From positions 9,362,001 through 9,426,000 of the forward strand of contig OZ059897.1 of assembly GCA_964057225.1 (NCBI GenBank): 64,000 nt of DNA. Direction: 5' to 3'. The notes under the pieces were generated by a model, which saw nothing but the letters and a program-made list of their open reading frames with translations, ran no database searches and was not told where the DNA came from. Numbering within the stretch: position 1 is the stretch's first letter; the number at the start of each line of letters is the position of its first letter. Positions 23,193 to 33,575 of this stretch are shown one piece after another. A program made the position numbers and the translations under genes. This stretch comes from Auanema rhodensis (taxonomy: Eukaryota; Nematoda; Chromadorea; Rhabditida; Rhabditidae).

Positions 23193-23522
23193 TTAAGTTT
23201 TACCTTTTATTTGAAATTTGAAAGTTTATTTTGAAAATTCATTTTAACCTCTTTCTGATCAGATAGAATTCTGTAGATATAACATTGTTTCAGTTCTTAG
23301 AACTCTGTTTAAGTGTTTTCAAACTTTGTATAGATAACAAGAAAAATAAAATGATAGAGATAGAACACTTCTAAGATCTTGATCTAAAATTTTTCTGACG
23401 GACTGATCCATTAGAACCAAAGATAACAAGAATTATTCTGATTTCACCCGCATAAAGATCCAGTAGAAAATTACGTTATGCTCTGAACATCTAAATGATT
23501 CAATACATGATTAGAAATCACA

Positions 23523-23595
23523 GCCCGGTTAGCTCAGTCGGTAGAGCACCAGACTCTTAATCTGGCTGTCGCGTGTTCGAGCCCCGCATCGGGCT
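23523..23595 (+). tRNA. tRNA-Lys-CTT: tRNA-Lys (CTT), T-stem and B-box variant
   Basis: G52T mismatches 52:62 and alters the first base of the B box; leader acatgatta. Confidence 0.82.
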
Positions 23596-23926
23596 TTAAG
23601 TTTTACCTTTTATTTGAAATTTGAAAGTTTATTTTGAAAATTCATTTCTAACCTCTTTCTGATCAGATAGAATTCTGTGGATGTAACATTGTTTCAGTTC
23701 TTAGAACTTTGTTTAAGTGTTTTCAAACTTTGTATAGATAACAAGAAAAATAAAATGATAGAGATAGAACACTTCTAAGATCTTGATCCAAGGTTTTTCT
23801 GACGGACTGATCCATTAGAACCAAAGATTACAAGAATTATTCTGATTTCACCTGCATAAAGATCCAGTAGAAAATTACGTTATGCTCTGAACATCTAAAT
23901 GATTCAATACAATATTAGAAATCACA

Positions 23927-23999
23927 GCCCGGTTAGCTCAGTCGGTAGAGCACCAGACTCTTAATCTGGCTGTCGCGGGTTCGAGCCCCGCATCGGGCT
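23927..23999 (+). tRNA. tRNA-Lys-CTT: tRNA-Lys (CTT)
   Basis: Consensus; leader acaatatta. Confidence 0.95.
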
Positions 24000-24329
24000 T
24001 TAAGTTTTACCTTTTATTTGAAATTTGAAAGTTTATTTTGAAAATTCATTTCTAACCTCTTTCTGATCAGATAGAATTCTGTGGATGTAACATTGCTTCT
24101 GCCCTTTGAACTTTGTTTAAGTGTTTTCAAACTCTGTTTAGATAACAAGAAAATGAAATGATAGAGATAGAACACTTCTAAGATCTCGATCCAAGGTTTT
24201 TCTGACAGACTGATCCATTAGAACCAAAGATTACAAGAATTATTCTGATTTCACCTGCATGAAGATCCAGTAGAAAATTACCTTTTGCTCTGAACATCTA
24301 AATGATTCAATACAATATCAGAAATCACA

Positions 24330-24402
24330 GCCCGGTTAGCTCAGTCGGTAGAGCACCAGACTCTTAATCTGGCTGTCGCGGGTTCGAGCCCCGCATCGGG
24401 CT
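24330..24402 (+). tRNA. tRNA-Lys-CTT: tRNA-Lys (CTT)
   Basis: Consensus; leader acaatatca. Confidence 0.95.
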
Positions 24403-24733
24403 TTAAGTTTTACCTTTCATTTGAAATTATAACGTTTATTTTGAAAATTTATTCCTAACCTTTTTCTGATCAGATAGAATTCTGTAGATATAACATTGTT
24501 TCAGTTCTTAGAACTCTGTTTAAGTGTTTTCAAACTTTGTATAGATAACAAGAAAAATGAAATGATAGAGATAGAACACTTCTAAGATCTTGATCCAAGG
24601 TTTTTCTGACGGACTGATCCATTAGAACCAAAGATTACAAGAATTATTCTGATTTCACCTGCATAAAGATCCAGTAGAAAATTACCTTTTGCTCTGAACA
24701 TCTAAATGATTCAATAGAATATCAGAAATCATA

Positions 24734-24806
24734 GCCCGGTTAGCTCAGTCGGTAGAGCACCAGACTCTTAATCTGGCTGTCGCGGGTTCGAGCCCCGCAT
24801 CGGGCT
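24734..24806 (+). tRNA. tRNA-Lys-CTT: tRNA-Lys (CTT)
   Basis: Consensus; leader agaatatca. Confidence 0.95.
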
Positions 24807-25136
24807 TTAAGTTTTACCTTTTATTTGAAATTTGAAAGTTTATTTTGAAAATTCATTTTAACCTCTTTCTGATCAGATAGAATTCTGTAGATATAACATT
24901 GTTTCAGTTCTTAGAACTCTGTTTAAGTGTTTTCAAACTTTGTATAGATAACAAGAAAAATAAAATGATAGAGATAGAACACTTCTAAGATCTTGATCTA
25001 AAATTTTTCTGACGGACTGATCCATTAGAACCAAAGATAACAAGAATTATTCTGATTTCACCCGCATAAAGATCCAGTAGAAAATTACGTTATGCTCTGA
25101 ACATCTAAATGATTCAATACATGATTAGAAATCACA

Positions 25137-25209
25137 GCCCGGTTAGCTCAGTCGGTAGAGCACCAGACTCTTAATCTGGCTGTCGCGTGTTCGAGCCCCG
25201 CATCGGGCT
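25137..25209 (+). tRNA. tRNA-Lys-CTT: tRNA-Lys (CTT), T-stem and B-box variant
   Basis: Carries G52T, 1614 bp after 23523. Confidence 0.82.
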
Positions 25210-25540
25210 TTAAGTTTTACCTTTTATTTGAAATTTGAAAGTTTATTTTGAAAATTCATTTCTAACCTCTTTCTGATCAGATAGAATTCTGTGGATGTAA
25301 CATTGCTTCTGCCCTTTGAACTTTGTTTAAGTGTTTTCAAACTTTGTTTAGATAACAAGAAAAATGAAATGATAGAGATAGAACACTTCTAAGATCTCGA
25401 TCCAAAATATTCCCGACGGACTGAGCCATTAGAACCAAAGATTACAAGAATTATTCTGATTTCACCTGCATAAAGATCCAGTAGAAAATTAAGTTATGCT
25501 CTGAACATCTAAATGATTCAATACATGATTAGAAATCACA

Positions 25541-25613
25541 GCCCGGTTAGCTCAGTCGGTAGAGCACCAGACTCTTAATCTGGCTGTCGCGGGTTCGAGC
25601 CCCGCATCGGGCT
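25541..25613 (+). tRNA. tRNA-Lys-CTT: tRNA-Lys (CTT)
   Basis: Consensus; leader acatgatta; upstream variant aaattaagtt shared with 29577. Confidence 0.95.
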
Positions 25614-25944
25614 TTAAGTTTTACCTTTTTTTTGAAATTTGAAAGTTTATTTTGAAAATTCATTTCTAACCTCTTTCTGATCAGATAGAATTCTGTAGAT
25701 GTAACATTGTTTCAGTTCTTAGAACTCTGTTTAAGTGTTTTCAAACTTTGTATAGATAACAAGAAAAATAAAATGATAGAGATAGAACACTTCTAAGATC
25801 TTGATCTAAAATTTTTCTGACGGACTGATCCATTAGAACCAAAGATAACAAGAATTATTCTGATTTCACCTGCATAAAGATCCAGTAGAAAATTACGTTA
25901 TGCTCTGAACATCTAAATGATTTAATACAATATTAGAAATCACA

Positions 25945-26017
25945 GCCCGGTTAGCTCAGTCGGTAGAGCACCAGACTCTTAATCTGGCTGTCGCGGGTTC
26001 GAGCCCCGCATCGGGCT
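25945..26017 (+). tRNA. tRNA-Lys-CTT: tRNA-Lys (CTT)
   Basis: Consensus; leader acaatatta with tgatttaat. Confidence 0.95.
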
Positions 26018-26348
26018 TTAAGTTTTACCTTTTTTTTGAAATTATAACGTTTATTTTGAAATTTCATTTCTAACCTCTTTCTGATCAGATAGAATTCTGT
26101 GGATGTAACATTGTTTCAGTTCTTAGAACTTTGTTTAAGTGTTTTCAAACTTTGTATAGATAACAAGAAAAATAAAATGATAGAGATAGAACACTTCTAA
26201 GATCTTGATCCAAGGTTTTTCTGACGGACTGATCCATTAGAACCAAAGATTACAAGAATTATTCTGATTTCACCTGCATAAAGATCCAGTAGAAAATTAC
26301 GTTATGCTCTGAACATCTAAATGATTCAATACAATATTAGAAATCACA

Positions 26349-26421
26349 GCCCGGTTAGCTCAGTCGGTAGAGCACCAGACTCTTAATCTGGCTGTCGCGG
26401 GTTCGAGCCCCGCATCGGGCT
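26349..26421 (+). tRNA. tRNA-Lys-CTT: tRNA-Lys (CTT)
   Basis: Consensus; leader acaatatta. Confidence 0.95.
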
Positions 26422-26751
26422 TTAAGTTTTACCTTTTATTTGAAATTTGAAAGTTTATTTTGAAAATTCATTTCTAACCTCTTTCTGATCAGATAGAATT
26501 CTGTGGATGTAACATTGCTTCTGCCCTTTGAACTTTGTTTAAGTGTTTTCAAACTCTGTTTAGATAACAAGAAAATGAAATGATAGAGATAGAACACTTC
26601 TAAGATCTCGATCCAAGGTTTTTCTGACAGACTGATCCATTAGAACCAAAGATTACAAGAATTATTCTGATTTCACCTGCATGAAGATCCAGTAGAAAAT
26701 TACCTTTTGCTCTGAACATCTAAATGATTCAATACAATATCAGAAATCACA

Positions 26752-26824
26752 GCCCGGTTAGCTCAGTCGGTAGAGCACCAGACTCTTAATCTGGCTGTCG
26801 CGGGTTCGAGCCCCGCATCGGGCT
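26752..26824 (+). tRNA. tRNA-Lys-CTT: tRNA-Lys (CTT)
   Basis: Consensus; leader acaatatca. Confidence 0.95.
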
Positions 26825-27155
26825 TTAAGTTTTACCTTTCATTTGAAATTATAACGTTTATTTTGAAAATTTATTCCTAACCTTTTTCTGATCAGATAGA
26901 ATTCTGTAGATGTAACATTGTTTCAGTTCTTAGAACTCTGTTTAAGTGTTTTCAAACTTTGTATAGATACCAAGAAAAATGAAATGATAGAGATAGAACA
27001 CTTCTAAGATCTTGATCCAAGGTTTTTCTGACGGACTGATCCATTAGAACCAAAGATTACAAGAATTATTCTGATTTCACCTGCATAAAGATCCAGTAGA
27101 AAATTACCTTTTGCTCTGAACATCTAAATGATTCAATAGAATATCAGAAATCATA

Positions 27156-27228
27156 GCCCGGTTAGCTCAGTCGGTAGAGCACCAGACTCTTAATCTGGCT
27201 GTCGCGGGTTCGAGCCCCGCATCGGGCT
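27156..27228 (+). tRNA. tRNA-Lys-CTT: tRNA-Lys (CTT)
   Basis: Consensus; leader agaatatca. Confidence 0.95.
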
Positions 27229-27558
27229 TTAAGTTTTACCTTTTATTTGAAATTTGAAAGTTTATTTTGAAAATTCATTTTAACCTCTTTCTGATCAGAT
27301 AGAATTCTGTAGATATAACATTGTTTCAGTTCTTAGAACTCTGTTTAAGTGTTTTCAAACTTTGTATAGATAACAAGAAAAATAAAATGATAGAGATAGA
27401 ACACTTCTAAGATCTTGATCTAAAATTTTTCTGACGGACTGATCCATTAGAACCAAAGATAACAAGAATTATTCTGATTTCACCCGCATAAAGATCCAGT
27501 AGAAAATTACGTTATGCTCTGAACATCTAAATGATTCAATACATGATTAGAAATCACA

Positions 27559-27631
27559 GCCCGGTTAGCTCAGTCGGTAGAGCACCAGACTCTTAATCTG
27601 GCTGTCGCGTGTTCGAGCCCCGCATCGGGCT
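27559..27631 (+). tRNA. tRNA-Lys-CTT: tRNA-Lys (CTT), T-stem and B-box variant
   Basis: Carries G52T, 4036 bp after 23523. Confidence 0.82.
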
Positions 27632-27962
27632 TTAAGTTTTACCTTTTATTTGAAATTTGAAAGTTTATTTTGAAAATTCATTTCTAACCTCTTTCTGATC
27701 AGATAGAATTCTGTGGATGTAACATTGTTTCAGTTCTTAGAACTTTGTTTAAGTGTTTTCAAACTTTGTATAGATAACAAGAAAAATAAAATGATAGAGA
27801 TAGAACACTTCTAAGATCTTGATCCAAGGTTTTTCTGACGGACTGATCCATTAGAACCAAAGATTACAAGAATTATTCTGATTTCACCTGCATAAAGATC
27901 CAGTAGAAAATTACGTTATGCTCTGAACATCTAAATGATTCAATACAATATTAGAAATCACA

Positions 27963-28035
27963 GCCCGGTTAGCTCAGTCGGTAGAGCACCAGACTCTTAA
28001 TCTGGCTGTCGCGGGTTCGAGCCCCGCATCGGGCT
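27963..28035 (+). tRNA. tRNA-Lys-CTT: tRNA-Lys (CTT)
   Basis: Consensus; leader acaatatta. Confidence 0.95.
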
Positions 28036-28365
28036 TTAAGTTTTACCTTTTATTTGAAATTTGAAAGTTTATTTTGAAAATTCATTTCTAACCTCTTTCT
28101 GATCAGATAGAATTCTGTGGATGTAACATTGCTTCTGCCCTTTGAATTTTGTTTAAGTGTTTTCAAACTCTGTTTAGATAACAAGAAAATGAAATGATAG
28201 AGATAGAACACTTCTAAGATCTCGATCCAAGGTTTTTCTGACAGACTGATCCATTAGAACCAAAGATTACAAGAATTATTCTGATTTCACCTGCATGAAG
28301 ATCCAGTAGAAAATTACCTTTTGCTCTGAACATCTAAATGATTCAATACAATATCAGAAATCACA

Positions 28366-28438
28366 GCCCGGTTAGCTCAGTCGGTAGAGCACCAGACTCT
28401 TAATCTGGCTGTCGCGGGTTCGAGCCCCGCATCGGGCT
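28366..28438 (+). tRNA. tRNA-Lys-CTT: tRNA-Lys (CTT)
   Basis: Consensus; leader acaatatca. Confidence 0.95.
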
Positions 28439-28769
28439 TTAAGTTTTACCTTTCATTTGAAATTATAACGTTTATTTTGAAAATTTATTCCTAACCTTTT
28501 TCTGATCAGATAGAATTCTGTAGATGTAACATTGTTTCAGTTCTTAGAACTCTGTTTAAGTGTTTTCAAACTTTGTATAGATACCAAGAAAAATGAAATG
28601 ATAGAGATAGAACACTTCTAAGATCTTGATCCAAGGTTTTTCTGACGGACTGATCCATTAGAACCAAAGATTACAAGAATTATTCTGATTTCACCTGCAT
28701 AAAGATCCAGTAGAAAATTACCTTTTGCTCTGAACATCTAAATGATTCAATAGAATATCAGAAATCATA

Positions 28770-28842
28770 GCCCGGTTAGCTCAGTCGGTAGAGCACCAGA
28801 CTCTTAATCTGGCTGTCGCGGGTTCGAGCCCCGCATCGGGCT
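28770..28842 (+). tRNA. tRNA-Lys-CTT: tRNA-Lys (CTT)
   Basis: Consensus; leader agaatatca. Confidence 0.95.
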
Positions 28843-29172
28843 TTAAGTTTTACCTTTTATTTGAAATTTGAAAGTTTATTTTGAAAATTCATTTTAACCT
28901 CTTTCTGATCAGATAGAATTCTGTAGATATAACATTGTTTCAGTTCTTAGAACTCTGTTTAAGTGTTTTCAAACTTTGTATAGATAACAAGAAAAATAAA
29001 ATGATAGAGATAGAACACTTCTAAGATCTTGATCTAAAATTTTTCTGACGGACTGATCCATTAGAACCAAAGATAACAAGAATTATTCTGATTTCACCCG
29101 CATAAAGATCCAGTAGAAAATTACGTTATGCTCTGAACATCTAAATGATTCAATACATGATTAGAAATCACA

Positions 29173-29245
29173 GCCCGGTTAGCTCAGTCGGTAGAGCACC
29201 AGACTCTTAATCTGGCTGTCGCGTGTTCGAGCCCCGCATCGGGCT
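29173..29245 (+). tRNA. tRNA-Lys-CTT: tRNA-Lys (CTT), T-stem and B-box variant
   Basis: Carries G52T, 4036 bp after 25137. Confidence 0.82.
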
Positions 29246-29576
29246 TTAAGTTTTACCTTTTATTTGAAATTTGAAAGTTTATTTTGAAAATTCATTTCTA
29301 ACCTCTTTCTGATCAGATAGAATTCTGTGGATGTAACATTGCTTCTGCCCTTTGAACTTTGTTTAAGTGTTTTCAAACTTTGTTTAGATAACAAGAAAAA
29401 TGAAATGATAGAGATAGAACACTTCTAAGATCTCGATCCAAAATATTCCCGACGGACTGAGCCATTAGAACCAAAGATTACAAGAATTATTCTGATTTCA
29501 CCTGCATAAAGATCCAGTAGAAAATTAAGTTATGCTCTGAACATCTAAATGATTCAATACATGATTAGAAATCACA

Positions 29577-29649
29577 GCCCGGTTAGCTCAGTCGGTAGAG
29601 CACCAGACTCTTAATCTGGCTGTCGCGGGTTCGAGCCCCGCATCGGGCT
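29577..29649 (+). tRNA. tRNA-Lys-CTT: tRNA-Lys (CTT)
   Basis: Consensus; leader acatgatta. Confidence 0.95.
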
Positions 29650-29980
29650 TTAAGTTTTACCTTTTTTTTGAAATTTGAAAGTTTATTTTGAAAATTCATT
29701 TCTAACCTCTTTCTGATCAGATAGAATTCTGTAGATGTAACATTGTTTCAGTTCTTAGAACTCTGTTTAAGTGTTTTCAAACTTTGTATAGATAACAAGA
29801 AAAATAAAATGATAGAGATAGAACACTTCTAAGATCTTGATCTAAAATTTTTCTGACGGACTGATCCATTAGAACCAAAGATAACAAGAATTATTCTGAT
29901 TTCACCTGCATAAAGATCCAGTAGAAAATTACGTTATGCTCTGAACATCTAAATGATTTAATACAATATTAGAAATCACA

Positions 29981-30030
29981 GCCCGGTTAGCTCAGTCGGT
30001 AGAGCACCAGACTCTTAATCTGGCTGTCGC
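29981..30030 (+). pseudogene. truncated tRNA-Lys, first 50 nt
   Basis: Shared tgtcgc/ctgatttca breakpoint; corresponds to intact 25945 in the 4036-bp repeat, so the truncation arrived after that duplication. Confidence 0.9.
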
Positions 30031-30115
30031 CTGATTTCATCTGCATAAAGATCCAGTAGATAATTACGTTATGCTCTGAACATCTAAATGATTCAATACA
30101 ATATTAGAAATCACA

Positions 30116-30188
30116 GCCCGGTTAGCTCAGTCGGTAGAGCACCAGACTCTTAATCTGGCTGTCGCGGGTTCGAGCCCCGCATCGGGCT
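30116..30188 (+). tRNA. tRNA-Lys-CTT: tRNA-Lys (CTT)
   Basis: Consensus; leader acaatatta. Confidence 0.95.
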
Positions 30189-30519
30189 TTAAGTTTTACC
30201 TTTTATTTGCAATTATAACGTTTATTTTGAAAATTTATTCCTAACCTCTTTCTGATCAGATAGAATTCTGTAGATGTAACATTGTTTCAGTTCTTAGAAC
30301 TCTGTTTAAGTGTTTTCAAACTTTGTATAGACACCAAGAAAAATGAAATGATAGAGATAGAACACTTCTAAGATCTTGATCCAAGGTTTTTCTGACAGAC
30401 TGATCCATTAGAACCAAAGATTACAAGAATTATTCTGATTTCACCTGCATGAAGATCCAGTAGAAAATTACCTTTTGCTCTGAACATCTAAATGATTCAA
30501 TACAATATCAGAAATCACT

Positions 30520-30569
30520 GCCCGGTTAGCTCAGTCGGTAGAGCACCAGACTCTTAATCTGGCTGTCGC
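30520..30569 (+). pseudogene. truncated tRNA-Lys, first 50 nt
   Basis: Fifth copy of the shared breakpoint; cactg leader. Confidence 0.9.
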
Positions 30570-30654
30570 CTGATTTCATCTGCATAAAGATCCAGTAGAA
30601 AATTACCTTTTGCTCTGAACATCTAAATGATTCAATACAATATCAGAAATCACT

Positions 30655-30727
30655 GCCCGGTTAGCTCAGTCGGTAGAGCACCAGACTCTTAATCTGGCTG
30701 TCGCGGGTTCGAGCCCCGCATCGGGCT
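30655..30727 (+). tRNA. tRNA-Lys-CTT: tRNA-Lys (CTT), last of block 1
   Basis: Consensus; cactg leader. Its downstream spacer is cut at 31001 by the retroelement. Confidence 0.95.
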
Positions 30728-31026
30728 TTAAGTTTTACCTTTTATTTGCAATTATAACGTTTATTTTGAAAATTTATTCCTAACCTCTTTCTGATCAGAT
30801 AGAATTCTGTAGATGTAACATTGTTTCAGTTCTTAGAACTCTGTTTAAGTGTTTTCAAACTTTGTATAGACACCAAGAAAAATGAAATGAGAGAGATAGA
30901 ACACTTCTAAGATCTTGATCCAAGGTTTTTCTGACAGACTGATCCATTAAAACCAAAGATTACAAGAATTATTCTGATTTCACCTGCATGAAGATCCAGT
31001 ATGTTCCATACGTGTCCTATAAGTAG

Positions 31027-31049
31027 AGCGATTGACAACGTCAATCGCT
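31027..31049. repeat. perfect 10-bp hairpin in LTR
   Basis: agcgattgac, loop aac, gtcaatcgct, near the LTR start; present again at 34770-34792. Confidence 0.8.
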
Positions 31050-31210
31050 TATAAAACGGAACATTATAAAAACAAATAGCTGACGCTACATTTGAGAAAC
31101 AGGAATTCAATGCAACAATGAACGAACACTTTTTCATATTAAGTTTAATTAAAGAAAGCCCAATTCAAGCGGAACCAAGTTCCGCGGACCTGATATAACC
31201 ACTTTTTATG

Positions 31211-31245
31211 CTCGTAAGGAATACTATATAAGGTTTCCTTACGAG
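31211..31245 (+). promoter_or_regulatory. LTR core promoter: TATA box within an 11-bp inverted repeat
   Basis: TATATAAG begins at 31225. It lies in the loop between ctcgtaaggaa (31211-31221) and ttccttacgag (31235-31245), a perfect inverted repeat. Repeated at 34954-34988. Confidence 0.6.
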
Positions 31246-31311
31246 TCCTTTGTGCTGCGACTAGGAATCATTATGTAACTTTCATTATTGTAATTTGTAT
31301 ACTTTATCATG

Positions 31312-31317
31312 AATAAA
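31312..31317 (+). promoter_or_regulatory. LTR poly(A) signal AATAAA
   Basis: About 80 nt after the TATA box, as expected inside an LTR repeat region. Second copy at 35055-35060. Confidence 0.55.
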
Positions 31318-31414
31318 CCTTTCTCTCTATACTCTTTATCATTTATATTTGGAAGAAAAGAAAGTAATTCCATGTGGTTACCCAGCCGGAACCCTGGGGA
31401 ACCACCATGGAACG

Positions 31415-31427
31415 TGGAGGTTCCGCC
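31415..31427 (+). other. primer-binding site, tRNA-Gln type
   Basis: tggaggttccgcc abuts the LTR end and matches the complement of the tRNA-Gln 3' end at 12 of 13 positions; the others in this window match at 13. Confidence 0.6.
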
Positions 31428-32838
31428 GAGATTCGTCTATAACCGACGAATCTCTAAGAACCATATTTCGCTACATAAATTTAATTTTGTTGTCTTTCAT
31501 ACATCTAATTAAAGAATTATATTTCGATTATGCTATATGAATTTAATTTGAAATCTTTCTCTTCTTTATTTCATTCATTCAAAGAACTTTATTTTGATTT
31601 TGATTCATAAATTAATACTGAAATCTTATATACATTTATTTAAAAAGATATATTTTGAAACAACTTAATTTTGAAATTTTATATTCATTCATTTAAAAGA
31701 AACATTTCGATTTTTATCCATATTCTAAGATCTTTCATTCATTTTTGAGGAAAAACTTTGTTTATAACTATCATAAATTAATTTGAAATTCTTTTATATT
31801 TATTCATTTAAAGAAAGGTATTTCGATATTTTTTTTTCTGTCAATCTTTTCTTTTACTGTTTTTTTTAATCAAAATCTATTCTATCTCTCATAAATTTTT
31901 GTTATAAAGTTTCAAACAATTTTTGAATCAAAAATGAATTAATTTCTTTCATGAATCATCACAAAATTCATTGTTTTATATATATTAAAATTCATTAATT
32001 TCTATTCTATCCTTTAAAAATGTATTACTCATTTATATATATATATATATATATATATTTATGTACAAAACTATTCTATACTAGTACTATATTCCTACTA
32101 TATTCCTACTATATTCCTATTTTATTTTTCTTTTATCTTCTTTTAAATTTTTTTTTCCCTCTCTTATTACTATTATTTTTTCTCCTCTTCCTAATATAAC
32201 CCAGAAAACAGTCAAATAATTTTGAAATTTTTTTTATCTGAATCCCGAAACTAAGATTTATAATTTTGCATTTTGATCCTAAAAGTAGCCCGTGAGAAGC
32301 AATACCAGACTGTCTCGAGAACTGAGCGGAGGCAACCACTATTTTTGATATAAGACGTACGCATTCCTGATTTTGAAGATCCCTTTTTTTGGTCCTATTT
32401 TTGCAAATTTGAAAATTACGACAGAATTAGTCGAGAATGAAAGTGTTAGAGTGGTCTCACCATGAAAATCAGGGGAGCAGAATTTCGTTAAGGGAGCGAT
32501 TTCTGTGATTTTTCATAGGCAAGAGAAGTCTGGGAAAGTGAATGTACGAGGCCTGAGCACCTAATCTTGTCAAAAGACTGAAAGGGAATACTGCTTAGAT
32601 CACCGTCGTATATTTCACGCCTATTCGAGAGATGGGAACTTGATCCTAGAAAGGGCGCACCGGTCACAGGCCCGTGTATGTACCCGATTGAGCAATTCTC
32701 CGTTAGAAGATTCGCTGCAGGCTGGCCCCCTAGCAAGCGTCACGCATACAACCCCATATTGCCTCTCACGTTGTATATATATTTTTATAAGATTCGCATC
32801 GTTGGTATAATAATTTCCTTTCCAGGAAAACCAACAAG
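31428..32838 (+). other. retroelement leader, 1.4 kb, no gene seen
   Basis: Very AT-rich to about 32400, with a (TA)n run at 32034-32058 and an 11-bp tandem repeat (tactatattcc type) near 32090-32125. It becomes more GC-rich from 32440. Short frames on the minus strand (32133, 32488, 32621) show no sign of being coding. The leader ends in a polypyrimidine tract and cag (tttcctttccag), which looks like a 3' splice site 13 nt before the ATG at 32839. Confidence 0.6.
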
Positions 32839-33276
32839 ATGACGGACTCGAAGAGTAAAAATCCTCCGCAGGATAAAACAAATCCACAGAGCGCAGCCCC
32901 CGGTAATGATACGCACGTCGAGCCAGTACTCGAGCGGAATCAAAGAAAAAGAGGACCTCCAAATGTTTATGAGCCGGACACGAAGCGCCGACCTACTGCT
33001 GCAAAGAAACCACCCGCTATACCGGGTACCCCCGCGAAAAAAATAGGCACAACAGCTATCAAAACTTCTCGCCACGCTATTACTCTTAGTAAAATTAAAA
33101 CGTCTATTAACAAACAAACTCCTAAACGCAATTCTAACGTTATCAAAAGCTCTAGCTATGTTAGCACAAATACTTCCCCTTGTAAAGATTATTCTCAAAT
33201 ATCATTTTCATACCCAAATACTGCTATTCTTTCTTCTCCTCTTCCTCGAAATTCACCAAACTATCAGAGAAAATAG
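32839..33276 (+). CDS. retroelement ORF1, basic low-complexity protein, 145 aa
   Basis: Not recognised. ATG start follows a splice-acceptor-like tttcctttccag. The product is rich in K, S, T, P and N, strongly basic and probably disordered, with no zinc knuckle (CX2CX4HX4C) and no membrane segment. From about 33186 a second forward frame opens and runs on as ORF2, and the last 30 codons of ORF1 overlap a pyrimidine-rich stretch ending in cag. ORF1 and ORF2 are therefore probably one protein joined by splicing or by a frameshift. By position it could be a degenerate gag-like N-terminal region, but no motif proves that. The minus-strand 137-codon frame over it is taken as a shadow. Confidence 0.45.
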   Translation: MTDSKSKNPPQDKTNPQSAAPGNDTHVEPVLERNQRKRGPPNVYEPDTKRRPTAAKKPPAIPGTPAKKIGTTAIKTSRHAITLSKIKTSINKQTPKRNSNVIKSSSYVSTNTSPCKDYSQISFSYPNTAILSSPLPRNSPNYQRK

Positions 33277-33575
33277 AAGAAAACGCAAGAAAAGAATTGT
33301 ATGAGGAACGGAAGAAGGAGCCACCCACAATTAAGAAATGGAGTTCAGCACTTAAATTGGCATTGGGATTAGAAGATAATTCTCCTACAACGCCAGCAAA
33401 ACCTTATCATGTGCCGATAAGGTATCACAGCACCATACCAGTAACAGAGCCGAAGAAGAGAGTTTCGAAGAGTCAGATCCCGGACCCAAACTTCGTGGCA
33501 CCAACAGTACCAGTCATCCATAAGAAAAGACCGTCAACAGTTATTGGGACTACAAGTAAGAAGCTAGAACAATAG
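33186..33575 (+). CDS. retroelement ORF2, continuation frame without its own ATG
   Basis: Not recognised. Open from just after a stop at 33183-33185 to the stop at 33573. No ATG lies near the start of the clear coding part, which begins about 33267 and is highly charged (many E and K, helix-like to about 33330), followed by a P, T and K-rich tail. A possible intron with donor gtaaaa at 33089 and acceptor cag ending at 33267 would keep the frame between ORF1 and ORF2. This is inference; a frameshift mutation is the alternative. The charged segment resembles a short coiled coil. Confidence 0.4.
   Translation, partial: RLFSNIIFIPKYCYSFFSSSSKFTKLSEKIEENARKELYEERKKEPPTIKKWSSALKLALGLEDNSPTTPAKPYHVPIRYHSTIPVTEPKKRVSKSQIPDPNFVAPTVPVIHKKRPSTVIGTTSKKLEQ

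Larger units (their letters stand above)
672..31001 (+). repeat. tandem array block 1: tRNA-Lys units of about 404 bp, 77 loci
   Basis: Head-to-tail units, each a 73-nt tRNA-Lys(CTT) gene and a spacer of about 331 bp. The cloverleaf pairs fully in the consensus: acceptor GCCCGGT/ATCGGGC, D stem GCTC/GAGC, anticodon stem CCAGA/TCTGG with loop CTCTTAA, T stem GCGGG/CCCGC. A box tagctcagtcgg and B box ggttcgagccc are inside the gene. A T4 run 6-9 nt after the gene and a second T4 at 13-16 nt can stop Pol III. The spacers carry no open frame and no other gene. They come in two interchangeable types in the middle (tcagttcttagaact or cttctgccctttgaact). 72 copies are full length, 5 are truncated, and three units have lost the tRNA. 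Confidence 0.95.
31002..31414 (+). repeat. 5' LTR (413 bp)
   Basis: Starts tgttccatacg and ends ccaccatggaacg, followed at once by the primer site. Contains a TATA-like box, an AATAAA and several inverted repeats. Repeated at 34745 with an offset of exactly 3743. The preceding a (31001) matches both host and repeat, so the start could be one base earlier. Small frames inside (31309, 31349 and minus-strand 30907) are not genes. Confidence 0.85.

Noticed and set aside
740-31000. tRNA-derived SINE family
   Set aside because: SINE copies are dispersed with A-rich tails and target duplications. Here the units are strictly head to tail with no tail or duplication, and the cloverleaf is intact.
672-31001. 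CRISPR-like regular repeat
   Set aside because: The period is about 404 bp, the conserved part is a tRNA gene, and the spacers are themselves repeats; no cas genes and a eukaryotic context.
30907-31137. 76-codon minus-strand frame (and its relative at 34668-34880)
   Set aside because: Spans an insertion junction and LTR; the two versions share only the LTR part.
31309-31540. 67- and 63-codon frames in the LTR (again at 35052-35283)
   Set aside because: Two overlapping frames in LTR and primer-site sequence; identical repeats explain their conservation.
32133-32339. 68-codon minus-strand frame (again at 35876-36082)
   Set aside because: AT-rich leader with low-complexity K/N product; repeated only because the leader is duplicated.
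32488-33198. Three overlapping minus-strand frames of 82, 113 and 137 codons
   Set aside because: They overlap each other and ORF1; composition is that of a reverse-strand shadow and no start or splice context supports them.
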